Assembly (NCBI GenBank): GCA_028455995.1
Contig: JABELC010000005.1
Coordinates: 930,001 to 994,000, forward strand
DNA: 64,000 bases
Source: Scleromitrula shiraiana
Lineage: Eukaryota > Ascomycota > Leotiomycetes > Helotiales > Sclerotiniaceae
Reading direction: 5' to 3'
Every line of letters begins with the position of its first letter. The first letter of the stretch is position 1. The notes under the pieces are model-generated. The model was not told the DNA's origin. It saw only the letters and a list, made by a program, of their open reading frames with translations, and did no database searches. This document shows positions 11,984-23,978 of the stretch, one piece after another. Both the position numbers and the translations under genes were made by a program.

Positions 11984-13807
11984 TCATCTGATGTTTACCA
12001 GGTAAGCTTCATTGCACTTGCAATAGATGTTGTGGTTGTGTGGTGTTCGATCGATGAATTTGAAAATATAAAATGCGCTTTCTACTTTCCTCCGCATTTT
12101 GCGGCCGCATTGCCGACTACATACATCATCGAGTTATCTTCTTCATCACAATCTACACTCGCTTTCGATCCTTAATTTTTATATATAATTTTTATATAGA
12201 TTATGTTTGATTTGATTTGTTACATATGCGCATTAGGAGTTTTGGGATGATTAAAGAACATCAAAGAAATTATGTTTTAAACTGGCCGTTCTGGACGTAT
12301 GAGTGGTGTAATACTTCGAGGGAAAATCTCCAACCTCTCCGACTGGTATATATTTGACCTCAACTTTACTTGCTCTAAATCATCAGTGCTGGACTAACTA
12401 CGATTCTATGTTTATAAGAGAGGGCAAGAAACCTCTGAATCTATCCTACTACTATATCCATCTGCACTCATCAACCACGTCCTTTTTGTACTACATATAA
12501 GCACACATTACACGGAGACCACCATTGAATCACCATATTTTTACTACTAAAAAGTATACAAAATGATATCATAAAACTCAAATGACTATGATAAATTTTT
12601 ATTCTTTTCTTTTTGGTTTTTACCAGGCAACTATCTTCCTTCTAATCTTGACTGTATCTACCTCCAACTCGATACCTGAGACCAAATTTACTACTCATTT
12701 TAAATACATCTGTCATTTTGTTAACGATTCAATCTCTAGGTATGAGCCACTCAAAAATGTTCGGTTCAACAATTTACCGTGATTGTACCATCCCAACCGG
12801 AGTTTAACTTCCCTTGACTCAGGGCACGAGAAAATATCAACCGAAGCGAAGCTAAAGGGGGGAGGAGGGCAATCCAAGGTCGGTAACCTAAATATAGGAT
12901 ATCTATTAATAGTCTCATTGGATACTGGACTTCAACAAAATCAATAAATCGTGGATGATCCATATGATCTCGTATCGAACTTGATATCCAAGCAAGGTTT
13001 TGATGTTATGGTCTGTCGAGATATCGAAGAGCAAAATTGATCAGATTTCGAGGCTCTGATCAGATCTTGTAGCAACTACTAGTATGAATGTACAATATTC
13101 TATTTATAACGCATACTTTTATAGGACTAGTCTTTGTTGGCAATTTTTACATTTAGAAAATAAAAAAAAACAATTTATATATTCGCATTAACAGTTTATA
13201 TTAGATCTATAATATATTATTATTAATATCAAAGTTAATTTCTATTAACATAAATCGAATTAGATTGAATCCTAGTCTAGTCAATATTCGAAGTCCCAAT
13301 TCATATATCAAGGTCCCTCGCCCCTTCTGAGATCTCATTCTCTTCTCGAATTCGACACTCTTCTCCTTCCTGTGTTCTCGAATATTTGCAGATATGCTCC
13401 CTAACATGTATGGCTGCCCCCAACATCCAATGCATGCAATCGAAAACACAACATACAGTTATATAAACACAATATCAGAGGAAAGAGGGATTCTGAAAAG
13501 AAGAGGATTGTGATATGTCTAAGAAAGATATGCATGTCAGTTAAGAACAAGGACGGAAATGAAGACAAAGACAAGATTTGGGGACTAGAAATCGAAGGTG
13601 AAATTGGAACAACAAGTAGACTTTAGAGCTCACAAAGAAAGTGGGATTTAGAAGGAGAGAAAGAAAAATACAAGGCAAGATATGGCTGAATGACATGATA
13701 GCAAATCATGACGGCTCAGATGTGAGATTTTGAGTGGATTGGCGAACAATTTCTATCTCGGCGAGAGTACATGTTGATCTCTCGAAGTGAAGTCCAGCTT
13801 CCAGTGA
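11984..13807. other. Intergenic AT-rich stretch without recognised genes
   Basis: Only short, low-quality reading frames occur on both strands. The first 200 bp are upstream of the LYR-protein gene. Nothing homologous to a known protein or mobile element was recognised. Confidence 0.5.
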
Positions 13808-14274
13808 TCAAGGCGCTTGACGTACATCTGGGTGCTCCTTACGAGAAAACCCTCTGATAGATCGTGGACAGCCAAGAATTGGACATTTATATGTCACATT
13901 GCTATGCTGCTCCACCTTATGCCGACGTAAAGAAAGATCGGTTGTGAAAGTCTTTTGCCAAGACGAACATTTGAGTCGCATAACAACAGGCTCGATTTTC
14001 ACATCACTGGTCACAACTCTCGTCAGCTATTTACTGGAACCCAAGCAGGTCCAAGTCTCCTCTGTCATTTAGTCGTCCGAGTGTTTACTTACCTTGCTTC
14101 AAATGATTGTGGATCCGAGGGGAATGCTGTTGAGGCTACTGGGCTTGTTGTTCTTGCCGCCTCTACATCTGAAAGAAGCTGATTCGAGTCTGTAAGTCGT
14201 GCAGGATACCCTAAAGCACTCGCACAAAATTGTTCCCACTCTTGCCTCTCTTCTGGTATATCTCGATAAGCCAG
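13808..14274 (-). pseudogene. Degenerate C2H2 zinc-finger gene fragment
   Basis: Two exon-like blocks (14094/14093-14274 and 13808-14006) join across an intron with clean GTAAGT..ACCAG ends. The upstream block reads LAYRDIPEERQEWEQFCASA, coding-like. The downstream block shows two finger remnants. Finger 1 is LKCSSWQKTFTTDLSLRRHK followed by VEQH: the second zinc Cys is replaced by Trp. Finger 2 is YKCPILGCPRSIRGFSRKEH and then ends PDVRQAP without the last His. Both fingers therefore miss a ligand, so this looks like a relic of a fungal two-finger transcription factor rather than a working one. A convincing start exon was not found; 5' exons could lie in 14.3-14.7 kb. A functional divergent gene cannot be excluded. 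Confidence 0.45.
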
Positions 14275-17200
14275 CTGTACCTCCGTTGTAATGAATCGGA
14301 ATAGAGAGTTAAAATGAGGTAGAGAGCAATGGAGACAAGAAGAATGAAGAATAGATAAATTGAAAAAAAAATATCATTGTAGCCTGTTGCTAGAGCGCGC
14401 CGTACACGGTTTATATTTCAATTAGTTATTGGGATGAAATACACCAGGGAAGGGCAGGAGAAATAGAAGAGAAAGAGAAAAGAAAGTTCACAAAAAGTAC
14501 CTTTTACAATCATCAAATTGTACGGGGTACCTGCGTTGCTCGATCTAGAAATGAGAAACGACATTGTGACGGGAAGCAGCATATCTGAGACTTCGCAGAG
14601 TATGTATTGAAGAGATATGTGATGAGAAGAATCGGCAGAAGAAATAATTGGGAACTGTGAACGTGCCGGCACGGTGCTATGGCATCCGCGGGAAGAATTC
14701 TGAGGAGTTAGCTGTTCCAGTGGCAGATTAATATTTTCCTTTCTTATTTCTCAAGTATACGGTCATACCAGTTTTTTCTTGCACCCTGTGCGAATGAAAG
14801 TCAGTGTTCTATCTCGCCCTCATAACTTTGTCACTCGTTTCTGGGTCATGATAGCGATCTCTTCTTCTTCCAGATAGTGGATTAGCCTCCGTTTGTTCAT
14901 AAAATTAGCGGATGGCCAGAAAAAGTTTCCAAGAAGAAAACCTTGTAGTTGACTCGGAATGATGAAATTATTTTACATTTTCAGTCAAAGATAATATAAC
15001 GTTCCTTTCGCTTTGATTGTGAGACAGGCTCTACTGCGAGATCTCGATTCCCACGCCACTGTATGATCTAGGATGGCGGTAGACGTTATATGTTGAATAG
15101 TTCGGGGTATCGGGTGCATGCTACTACCTCGTACTTGACCGTTTGATTAGGTTTCTCACATACATTTCGTAGTTGTTGATTTCGATATGATAAGAAACTG
15201 CCAAATTGACCAGGTGGTCTGGAGCATATAACATATGTGTCCGTCGTAAGTGTTGTTTTGTTTCTCGAGATGTCAGAAAATAGATGTCAATCGGACGCTT
15301 GTTTTTCCTTCTTGCATTTGGAGAGTCTTTGGAGCCGGGGTGTAACTCATTAAGAGGCTAACGCTAAATTCTATCTAAGAGCATATTGTAATTCTTCGAT
15401 GTCAAGATCTATAGTAGATTGTGAACATCAACAAGTAGCCAGTGACTATAATTCGACATGGTGAAGCCAGAGCTCTGGCAAAATAAATGTTCGCGTTCCC
15501 GGGCACTCGGTTGATCATTTTCTCAAGGCTGCATAAGAAAGAGTACAGTGTGGCTTGCCAGATTCACGTTTTGCTTGTCGCACAAGCTACCTATACATGG
15601 ACTGTTGGGGTCACTCAGGTAAATTGTTAACAATAGTAAAAACGTATATTCATATATGATCCTTTTTTCGTACGAAGAAAAGGATCATACATACTAACTA
15701 AAAGAGTGGGTCGTGGCCTTTCGGCCACGCCAATTATACAGTAATATAAGAGGCACATGCCAACCACGTGCACCGTCATGGACCTTCCGTTCAATTTTTC
15801 CTTATTGATAAGTGCTAAAATTATTTATAATTCTGCCCTGACAGATCCATGGATAATATATCTTTACCCAATTATAAGCTTTGTAGAGTTGCAACACAGA
15901 TAAGCTCAGCCTATCAATTTTGCTCAAGTCACACAAAAGCTCATGTCATCCGACTCATGAGAGGGTACACGAATCGTAATTCCAAAGCCGAATATAAACA
16001 TAAAGAAGGGTCAAGGTGCTATCCGTCCGGTATGGCTTCCTTGCTCATCCGGATGAACCGAATCCCTACGGTAATAACGGTAGTAATCATTTTGGCTACA
16101 TATCAAAAACCTATAGACAGGGAGTGAGAACTAAAGCTCTGGATACTTGATTGAATGCATATTGCATCGATGCGAAAGTTCTACTCGCACTTCATGAAGC
16201 TAGTACATGTTCGTAAGGTGCTCTTCTTGAATTCTCAGTGGCCAAACATTCTCTCTGCCTCCCTACTCTTTCTTAGAATTTCCTGGCGCTAAACCCCGAA
16301 TTTATCAAGATTAGCGAATATACGTGTCGCAACACATGTGATTACTTTCACTTCCTCTACGCACAGTTGAGATGAAAACTATACCGAAAGGGACATTAAT
16401 TGATTGAGGTTCTCAGAATGCTTTAGCATCAGAAGGTAATAATACCTATTTTTTCTTTTCTGTTGCTTTTGCTTTGCTATAACCTTAGCATTTTTTGTCA
16501 TCTCTTACATCACATGGAGATAATATCATAACGAATCATATTATTCTTCTTTCCCCCTTCTGCTATTTTGCCCTTATACTCTCCCTCTCATCATTACGGC
16601 ACCAAGGGACGTAGTCCATCCTTAGTATAGTAATAAATCTTTGGGTAGATGCATCTATATAAGTTTGGCTTGGCAGAATCTCATCTTGGCATAATCAGGG
16701 AGCCTCGCCCATGTTTGTAGATCAACTGACCTGTGGGATTAGCAAGTTATCCCATGCATTTTGCACGAAAGAACAAGGCCATATGAATCAATCTACTTGT
16801 ACCATGTAGGAAAGCTTATTTATTAAACCAGATGTGAATTTGTTTTCATCATCACCTACTATCTCGGTGCTAGTTCAATAATTGAAGATCTGTAGTTTCC
16901 ACTTCTTCGCAAGTTGAATAGTTTATAGATGCTAGATTCTTGTATTGAAAAAAGAAAAACCACTTTGAGAGGGGGAAAGGGGAGAGTTCTGTTTGCTTTG
17001 ATATATTATAGATGTTTCAAATATTAAAGATGATAAAATCATTAATATAAAAAACTAAACACTAAAAATATAATGAATACTTTTTTATATTTTATAATTG
17101 TTCAATGAGCACAAATTCAAGATTAATACAAAAACGAGACTAAAGGACTCGGAAGCTTAACAACAACAATCTAATTTCCTTTTTCTTTATAAGTCATCAA

Positions 17201-18167
17201 CAAACAATAATTAGCAAGATCGGTATTAAGCAGGCCTAGTGGTATATGATAGGGCTGAGCCACAAACATAATTCATGGATTATAATGATTCTCGCAAAAA
17301 GCTTTAACACATAACAGATTCATTAGACTATAATGTAAACATTTGTCTTGCAGTTTTCTATTATATGGTGGATATAGAATATTTTGTTCAAATTTAATCT
17401 TCGAGTTCACTCAGTGTATAATGCTTACATATTAGATAATCCATCAATACTCGGTACCCCTTTATAGAATGTTATTCCATATGAGTAATGTTTAGCCTGA
17501 GGTAGTGTGCAAATTCAACTACATTCAACCGACTGAAATTCATCATCTACTCCATTACTAGTAATCTCTTAATACACGATATAAATTTCAACCTGAGAAC
17601 TAAAACCAGAGCTAAAACTCATTAAAAGAGACCGAAGAACTCCGAAAGGGATACTTACTAGCAGATTAGCCATCTGGTTACATAATACTACTCGCATTAT
17701 TATGTAACCAGCGGGGGCGAAAAAACAGTCGAGGTTTCTTTGGTTTTGAAATCTTGCGACAAAAAAAATAAAAGAGAACTAATAAGAGTAGAAATAAATA
17801 GATAGTTTGAAAGATCGAGATGCAACGAGAGAGGATTGATATTCATGTTTATGATGGCGTCAATCGTGCAGTGACTTGACAACATGGATTGTTATTACTG
17901 TGCGTCTCCAGACGGCTTTTTTTTTTTCATTTTAATCCTTGGATTGGCTTCAGACCTGAATAGATCTAATCAAATCTTAAAAACGATCGATTGATGAATA
18001 TTCCTCGTTATTGGTTAGTCGGTATTTGGGTAATTTCATGTTCAAGTCACCGACCGCTCTGGCATATCGCGGACTAGTTTCAAAATAACTTCCTTAGTTT
18101 AACTCTCCACCCCGCCAACTCCAATCTATCGAACAGGTCCATTCACACAAAGCCTCTTCCAGATCTA
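14275..18167. other. Gene-poor AT-rich stretch
   Basis: About 3.9 kb without a convincing coding region on either strand. It contains the palindrome cluster at 15.62-15.73 kb and very AT-rich segments near 17.0-17.1 kb. It may hold decayed repeats, but no transposase, reverse transcriptase or terminal repeat pair was recognised. Confidence 0.5.
15623..15729. repeat. Cluster of three palindromes/hairpins
   Basis: Three inverted repeats lie within 107 bp. A perfect 12-bp palindrome ATTGTTAACAAT is at 15623-15634. A near-perfect 35-bp palindrome is at 15655-15689, with arms TATGATCCTTTT and AAAAGGATCATA around a TTCGTACGAA centre. A stem-loop is at 15712-15729, with 7-bp arms CGTGGCC/GGCCACG around a TTTC loop. 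No gene is adjacent. They could be the core of a small foldback element or a structured RNA; the sequence does not decide. Confidence 0.6.
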
Positions 18168-19536
18168 TCAATTACCTACCATCACGGTTGGCGGACCCCA
18201 TAATTGCGTTATGACATTCTCCTCCACTTTCAAGCCCTCTCCAGAATGTACTTGAACCTGAATCTCGCTCTTATTCCCTTTTTTACACAACAACACCACT
18301 TTTCTTCCACCGGCTTCCTCGGTTTTCTCTCTTATCATTTGAATCAACTGTACAAGCTTTCGAAGCTTTTCCTGGTTGTTTTCCTCCCATTTCTGCAATT
18401 CCCCAGTCATCTCCAATTTCTGGATATCTTCCTGTTCAAAAACTCCATCGGTATGACTTGCCACAATGAGATGTTTAGTCTGTGAGAAATATAGCTGGGG
18501 CATATAAGCTGAACGCCCGTTGCTTGATCCCTTCTGATTGGTTTTAACTTCTATGATTGGCAAAGCTGTGGTTTTTGTAGATGTTTTGACGACATGAACA
18601 TTTCGGTAACTTGTTTTCTCGATTTTTGGTTCCAGGTTCATGCTGCCTGGATTCTGAGAGAATGTTTCATTTGCGTCTGATATGCCGTAATATCCATCGG
18701 CCTCAAATCGAACCATCCAGTTCATTCCTCCAATCTGATATGTAACTATCCGGTGATGTTCACGACTACCCTCTAGGTGCTCTGGATATTGTAGGAACTT
18801 TTCCTCGAACGGAAAGCCATAACCAGAAGAAGTATGTGTACCAACCGTTTCCGCATGTTTCTGAAAGATCATTGTATTCTGAATCATTTCGACATCGATC
18901 TGCCAGAATTTTTCGGATGTCTTTCCTTGGGTAAAATCAAGTAACTTTCGAAGACTGTTTCGGTCTGTGATGAGATCCGTGGATTTAAGGATAGATGTAT
19001 CAGAAATAGAAGCTGAAAGGGCGGCGAAAACTGGTCTCATCGATACTTGGGTACGATATGCTGCCTGTGCAGTTAACGTTTTGCTGTTGTCCTGTATTAA
19101 TTTGATTGGCATTGGAGGTGGTGACCATAAAGCTGGTGATCCAGGTATCATAATGGTGAATGGTACTATCTTCCAAATGTTGTAAGACGTGACATTCTTG
19201 AAATCTTCGATCGTGATATGATTATCCATATTCCTGTTGTCAAAGAAAGAAAGCTTGATCGTAGCAATGCAACTGGACTCTTTCAATTTTCGAAAGGTAT
19301 GGGATCTTCGACCCTCTCTAGAGAAGACCATATTGCGACCTGAAAGTCTAGAGTCATCTGTTCAAGGTTTTAATCAATATGGTCGCCTCGGTATAGATTC
19401 AAATTTGGAAACAATACGTACTTGGATTGGCCCCGCTGGCATCTACCTCGAGTGTGTGGAGAAATCTACAATCTCCACCTTTGGTACATCTACCCTGGCG
19501 CCAAAAATGACATATTTCTACTTTGTTTAGACTCAT
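18168..19536 (-). CDS. CCCH zinc-finger protein with a fungal domain often mislabelled geranylgeranyl pyrophosphate synthetase
   Basis: Two exons (19422-19536, 18168-19357; intron 19358-19421) give 434 residues. The short first exon starts MSLNKVEICHFWRQGRC and forms a CCCH finger C-x7-C-x5-C-x3-H (CHFWRQGRC, TKGGDC, RFLH), an RNA-binding type. After the join come PFTIMIPGSPALWSPPPMP and, further on, VTYQIGGMNWMVRFEADGYY, the signature stretches of a large fungal family that databases often call geranylgeranyl pyrophosphate synthetase. No DDxxD prenyl-diphosphate motif is present, so prenyl transferase activity is not supported. The C-terminal third is Lys/Glu-rich and helical. Intracellular, role unknown; the finger suggests RNA contact. 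The start is the ATG just before the finger; without exon 1 the finger would be missed. Confidence 0.75.
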
Positions 19537-20357
19537 CTTGAGAATTTTCTTCTCAATGATCTAAATAATTATCTAAATAATTATCTAAATAATTATCTAG
19601 AGTGAAAAAAGTATGGTTAGTTGAAAAGGTGAAGAGATGAGAGATTCAATACAAGTAACAAGCAAACAAGCAAACAAACAAACAAACAAACAAACAAGCA
19701 AACGATTGAAACAACAGAATAAACAAACGATAACAAAACCTCTACCCCACCAATACTTATAACTATATCCGCAACAATCGGAGAGAACAAACAAGCTCAA
19801 CAACAATCCCAATCCCAATACCACAAAAATCATAAATATCCATCAATAATTAAGTACCTCAATAAGATATTGCAGATCACAAATATTTGAGCTCAACATT
19901 GAGGTTCCCACACCAGCCACCTATGTGCACTCAGCCTCACCGGCTCCTTTTCCTATGCATGCATGCATGCAATATATTATCGTGGAATAATTACATCTAT
20001 AAATATCCTTATCCTTATTTGTTGCACATCTGGAAATCTAAATATGCAAGCCACTAAAGTGCTATTAGTAAGAAAGAGGCTCAAGGATGAAAGTAGGGTG
20101 AAGAATATACAAATATTTAATGAATACAGGACACAGGAAATTATTACAATTAATTTCTTGATTCGCTAAAACCAGATATTATCTATCGTATTAGACAATA
20201 AGTACGTAGAGTATTTACTCGCTTGCTATACACCAAACCCCTAATCGACCGATTCCAATAACGGCGGTGTAATTCCAAATCGTTTTGACGTTTCCCTTTC
20301 CTACCCATTCCAATATACCTAACCCAGCCCATATCCCTCAACACGAAATACCAAACA
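19537..20357. other. Intergenic with simple repeats
   Basis: Lies between the CCCH-protein start and the end of the unknown 267-residue gene. It contains a 12-mer tandem repeat (ATCTAAATAATT, about three copies, near 19559-19599), an AAAC-rich run near 19660-19735 and a GCAT run near 19954-19970. No gene recognised. Confidence 0.5.
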
Positions 20358-21237
20358 TCAATCCCCCACCAATCCAATCCCCATATCATGCCAATCCCCA
20401 TAATCATCACCCCTCGCCACTTTTTTCGCTCCTCGTCCACTCAAATTCAAACCACCCCGCCCCCTTTTCTTGATCCCCGTTCTTCGTTGATAAAGAGGGC
20501 TCTCTGATAGCTTAAGTTCCGGTATTTCTGGAAGGTTAATTACATTCAGAGGGGGAAGTAAAACTTGATATATCTCTCCTCTCGATTTATGGCAGACTCG
20601 AGCAACTGAATTTAAATTTAATTAGTTGCATGTTTATATAGCTAGCTAGCTATACGCAATTATATCGATAGAGATACGTACGTTGAGCTTCCTTAAGATC
20701 ATCGATTGAATATTGATGGGTGTATATATTCTGACAGTGAATATTCGCAAGGAACTCGCCAGTACTTAATGTGTATTCGCCATTTTTGATATTGAGGTCA
20801 TGCGGGTAGGGTCTTAATGCAGGCGCTATTGTGTTTCCCAAAATGCCCATCTCCACGACTTTTGTATAGGGGGTGGTCGTTTTATGAAATTTGTTAACAT
20901 CGTCTTCGATCCGGGCATATGGTAGAACAGACCGAAGTTCCTCAGAAGTATTGCATGCTAGTGGTGGGTTGGAGATCGTAAATCTAGAATGTTGATTCCC
21001 TGGGGGGTATGTCTTCCAGTCGACAGGTGCATCGTGGAGTTCGGACTTGAGATGTCGTACGTATTTAGAGTAATCCAAAATGATGGGTGGAGTGAGAAGT
21101 TCAGATTTGATATATGGAATGGATGTAGAACAACATATTCCTGTATAACTCGGCTCCGTCTTTATTTCAACCAATGTATCTGAAGACATTGACTCCACCT
21201 TCACGTCTGTCTGCATATCTAAAGACGACCACGCCAT
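20358..21237 (-). CDS. Hypothetical protein rich in SUMO-consensus motifs
   Basis: Two exons (20682-21237, 20358-20605; intron 20606-20681, GTACGT..TTCAG) give 804 nt and 267 residues. I do not recognise the family. Visible features: four Psi-K-x-E motifs in the first about 70 residues (VKVE, IKTE, IKSE, LKSE), a middle region with YPHDLNIKNGEYTLSTGEF, and after the intron a block LPPLNVINLPEIPELKLS followed by a strongly basic, Gly-rich tail RRTGIKKRGRGGLNLSGRG that could be a nuclear localisation or nucleic-acid-binding segment. No signal peptide or membrane helix. The combination suggests a nuclear regulatory protein, by inference only. The intron is supported by continued coding-like sequence in the new frame to the stop. 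Confidence 0.55.
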
Positions 21238-21547
21238 CTTACTGAGCTGGATGAAACTTATACTGCGAACAGGTATCGAGGAATATAAATGACTGCACTG
21301 TTACTACTCAGGGTAATAATAACAAGGATAGAATATATGTAACGAATAGAAAATATAAATCGTTTGATGTGGTTTCGAATCGTGGGCGAGGATTTTGAAC
21401 TTCTCGGTAGAAGATGCGAAATTTAGGAAGGAAGGTACGAGAGGACCATTGATACTTCCAAATCAACACGACTTTCACTTCTAAGCGAAATGCTAATATC
21501 ATTCCTCGGATCAAGACGATCAAATCTTAGGTATCTAATCCGAATGT
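21238..21547. other. Intergenic
   Basis: 310 bp between the start of the 267-residue gene and the stop of the bZIP gene, both on the minus strand. No motif recognised; presumably promoter of the former and 3' UTR of the latter. Confidence 0.5.
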
Positions 21548-23978
21548 TTAAAATCCAGCCTGCTTCGCAGCAGCAACAATAGCGGCATTTACATCGGAGG
21601 GTCGAAATCCAGGTGCTCTTCCCAGACAAGTCGCACGACTGATCAACCCTGAGAATGTCCAAGTTAGCTCTCCATAGATACATACACACGTTAAAATATG
21701 GAAAACATACCCTCGATCAATACATCGACACTAATAGTAATAACGCGTTTGTAGCCTCGTCTACTATTGCCAACAAGACTACCCTCTCCATTATTCGGCC
21801 TGGCAGGCTCATCTAATAATAGATCCAATGAACTAGTATCTCTTGAGCCTGAAATATCAGTTTCCCACGATGGGAAAGTCATGAAAGTGGGCGGAATATT
21901 ACCACCCATCTTATTCGTGGTGTCCTTCCCAGAATTATCATTAAAATAATTAAATCCAAAAACATCTTGATTATTATCCTCCACGATTCTCCCAACTGGA
22001 CTTCGAGGCGTTGGAGGTAATGCCATATCAGTGCTCATCGTCTTCGGACTAGCAACCTCCCCCAAAGCAGCTAGATCCACCTCTCCAGTAATGAAATCAG
22101 CAGCTGGAGATAAATGAAATCCATGACTTTTGAGATATCCTTCAACATCATTGGAGTCGAAGAATTCGCCCTCGAATCCAGGTAGTGTGCATCTCATATC
22201 ATCATCAAGAAGTTCCTGAGCGGGGGTAACAGATGTCGAGAAGGGGCCCATGGACAATCCAGTACGAAACTTAGGCATAAGGTCCTCCGCATCCAGATTT
22301 GGATAGTGCGTACCTGCACCACCTAGATGAACAAAAGGTGCACGCCATTCGCTTAGTGAATCTTTCGTCGAACGCGACAGACAACTTCTGAATCGTTCTG
22401 CAATCATTTCCCGACTTTCGTATAATAAACTAAAGCCGAAAACCTCTTGAAATCGTTTTTTGTTCGGATTCTTGGCGGTTATTAATCTAAATCCTCGCTC
22501 CATTGCTGCGCGATGAACTCGTCGTGCAAATGAAAGCTCATAGTAGGTGTGCGTACTCGGGAGAGGTAGTGATGCTTGTGGGTAGAAGGTTTGTGAATAG
22601 TCTTCGATGGTTGGAGATGGTACCTGTACTCGATACTGCTGGATATCGACTGGATTGAAAAGAAAACTTGCATTGTCTTCAGTTGCCCTGCTGATTACTT
22701 GAACATCTTCGGGACGTTGATTAGAATCTTGTTGGATATAACCGGGTTGTCTCTCCTCTTCAGAACTAGTATCTTTTGAGACTGTATATCCGCCCCAGGG
22801 ATTTACCATATCAGACATGCTTGGTTCCTCTGTATGTGAAGCTTTGGGAGAAGATCGTTTAGTTTTACCTCGGCGAGTCAAAGTTTGCTCGGATTCCTTG
22901 TGAGGTCGTTGAGTAATTTCTTCAGGTACCTCATCCTCGTCTCTGGAATTATCTTCACTTGCGCTCTGCTTTGCAAGAGTTAAAAAACGTTGAGTAGCCG
23001 ATTGAAGCTGATGGCCGAATTCCGGCTCACGTTGCAATAAATTTCTACTAATTGCAAAGTCATACAGGTTAATAAATATGTTACTCATCTCCTCGTTCGC
23101 CCCTCGCAGGTCCTGGACTTGCTTCTCCAGGGATGAGATTGTTGTCTCTTTGCGATGACGATACGCTCTTTGAGCCATTCGTATCTGGGTCCTTCGCCTC
23201 TGGGAATCAATCAGTATTTGCAACTAAAATCAATAAACAATATTCAGCTCACATCAGCAGCAGTTTCATCTTTAGTATCAACTCTCGGTCTTCCTCTAGC
23301 TCTTTTCCTAGCTTCTTCCTCATCTTCTACACTCTGTGTCTCATTTCTCGCCTTCCTCTTCCGTTTCGTCCCATGTTCCGCCTCATCACTTGGCGACCTC
23401 GTACCCAGCTCATCCGAATTCTTCTCCACCATACCAAAGGGAATCTGATTCTGCTGCTGCTCTTGATGCTGTGCATGATCTCTCATTATCGCCATACTCC
23501 TCATATCCCCACTTCTATCGTCATATTTCTCCGCATTCAAGATCTCCAGACTACTGGGATATGTTGGTTGAAACGGGTGCTGCATATAAGCACTCTGGGA
23601 AATTTCCTGCGCGGGGTTGAAGACAAGGGTTTCCATCGCAGGATGTTGTGTTCCTGTGTAATTCCCAACGGGATTTGATAAGGATGGCGCGACTCGGTAG
23701 TGCGCAATCTCGTTGTGTTGATTACTGATCGTGGAAGAAGTTACAGATGTCGTTGAAATAATTGGCGGCGTCTCACGTGAATTCTCGGCACTTATCAAAC
23801 TATTGATTTGATGGCGTCGATTGGGATAACTTGAGATTGTAGCGTTTGGATTGAAACTAGTATTGTTTTTAGAGTTTCTTTGCATAGCGGTTTGGGTAAG
23901 AGTGCTTAGTGCATATTCATCTTGTTGATGTTGAGTACGGTGGGGGAAATTGTATGAAGGATCCATCATAATATACAA
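21548..23978 (-). CDS. bZIP transcription factor
   Basis: Three exons (23253-23978, 21711-23199, 21548-21648) sum to 2316 nt, giving 771 residues. Exon 1 encodes a long Gln/Ser/Thr-rich region ending in clustered basic stretches KRKRKARNE and RKRARGRPR. The second exon begins exactly at the basic region RRRTQIRMAQRAYRHRKE (about residue 243), followed by a short zipper SSLEKQVQDLRGANEEMSN. The QRAYRxRKE form is typical of fungal-specific bZIPs related to the Yap/AP-1-like group. The final exon supplies LISRATCLGRAPGFRPSDV, a conserved C-terminal block of this fungal subfamily that would be lost if the last intron were overlooked. Nuclear; target genes unknown. The first of two near ATGs (MYIMMDPS) was taken as start; the second is equally possible. 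Confidence 0.85.

Noticed and set aside
14418..14672. Open frame possibly encoding first exons of the C2H2 relic
   Set aside because: No splice join gave a sensible protein continuation; left unassigned.
15712..15729. GC stem-loop read as a bacterial-type terminator
   Set aside because: The genome is fungal, there is no upstream gene and no T-tract; treated as a palindrome cluster instead.
19597..19833. Cys/Leu/Phe-rich 78-residue open frame resembling a membrane protein
   Set aside because: Generated by AAAC/AAGC repeats on the opposite strand; no conserved motif.
23133..23678. 181-residue open frame on the plus strand
   Set aside because: Antisense shadow of the bZIP gene's first exon, which has strong support from splice joins and the bZIP motif.
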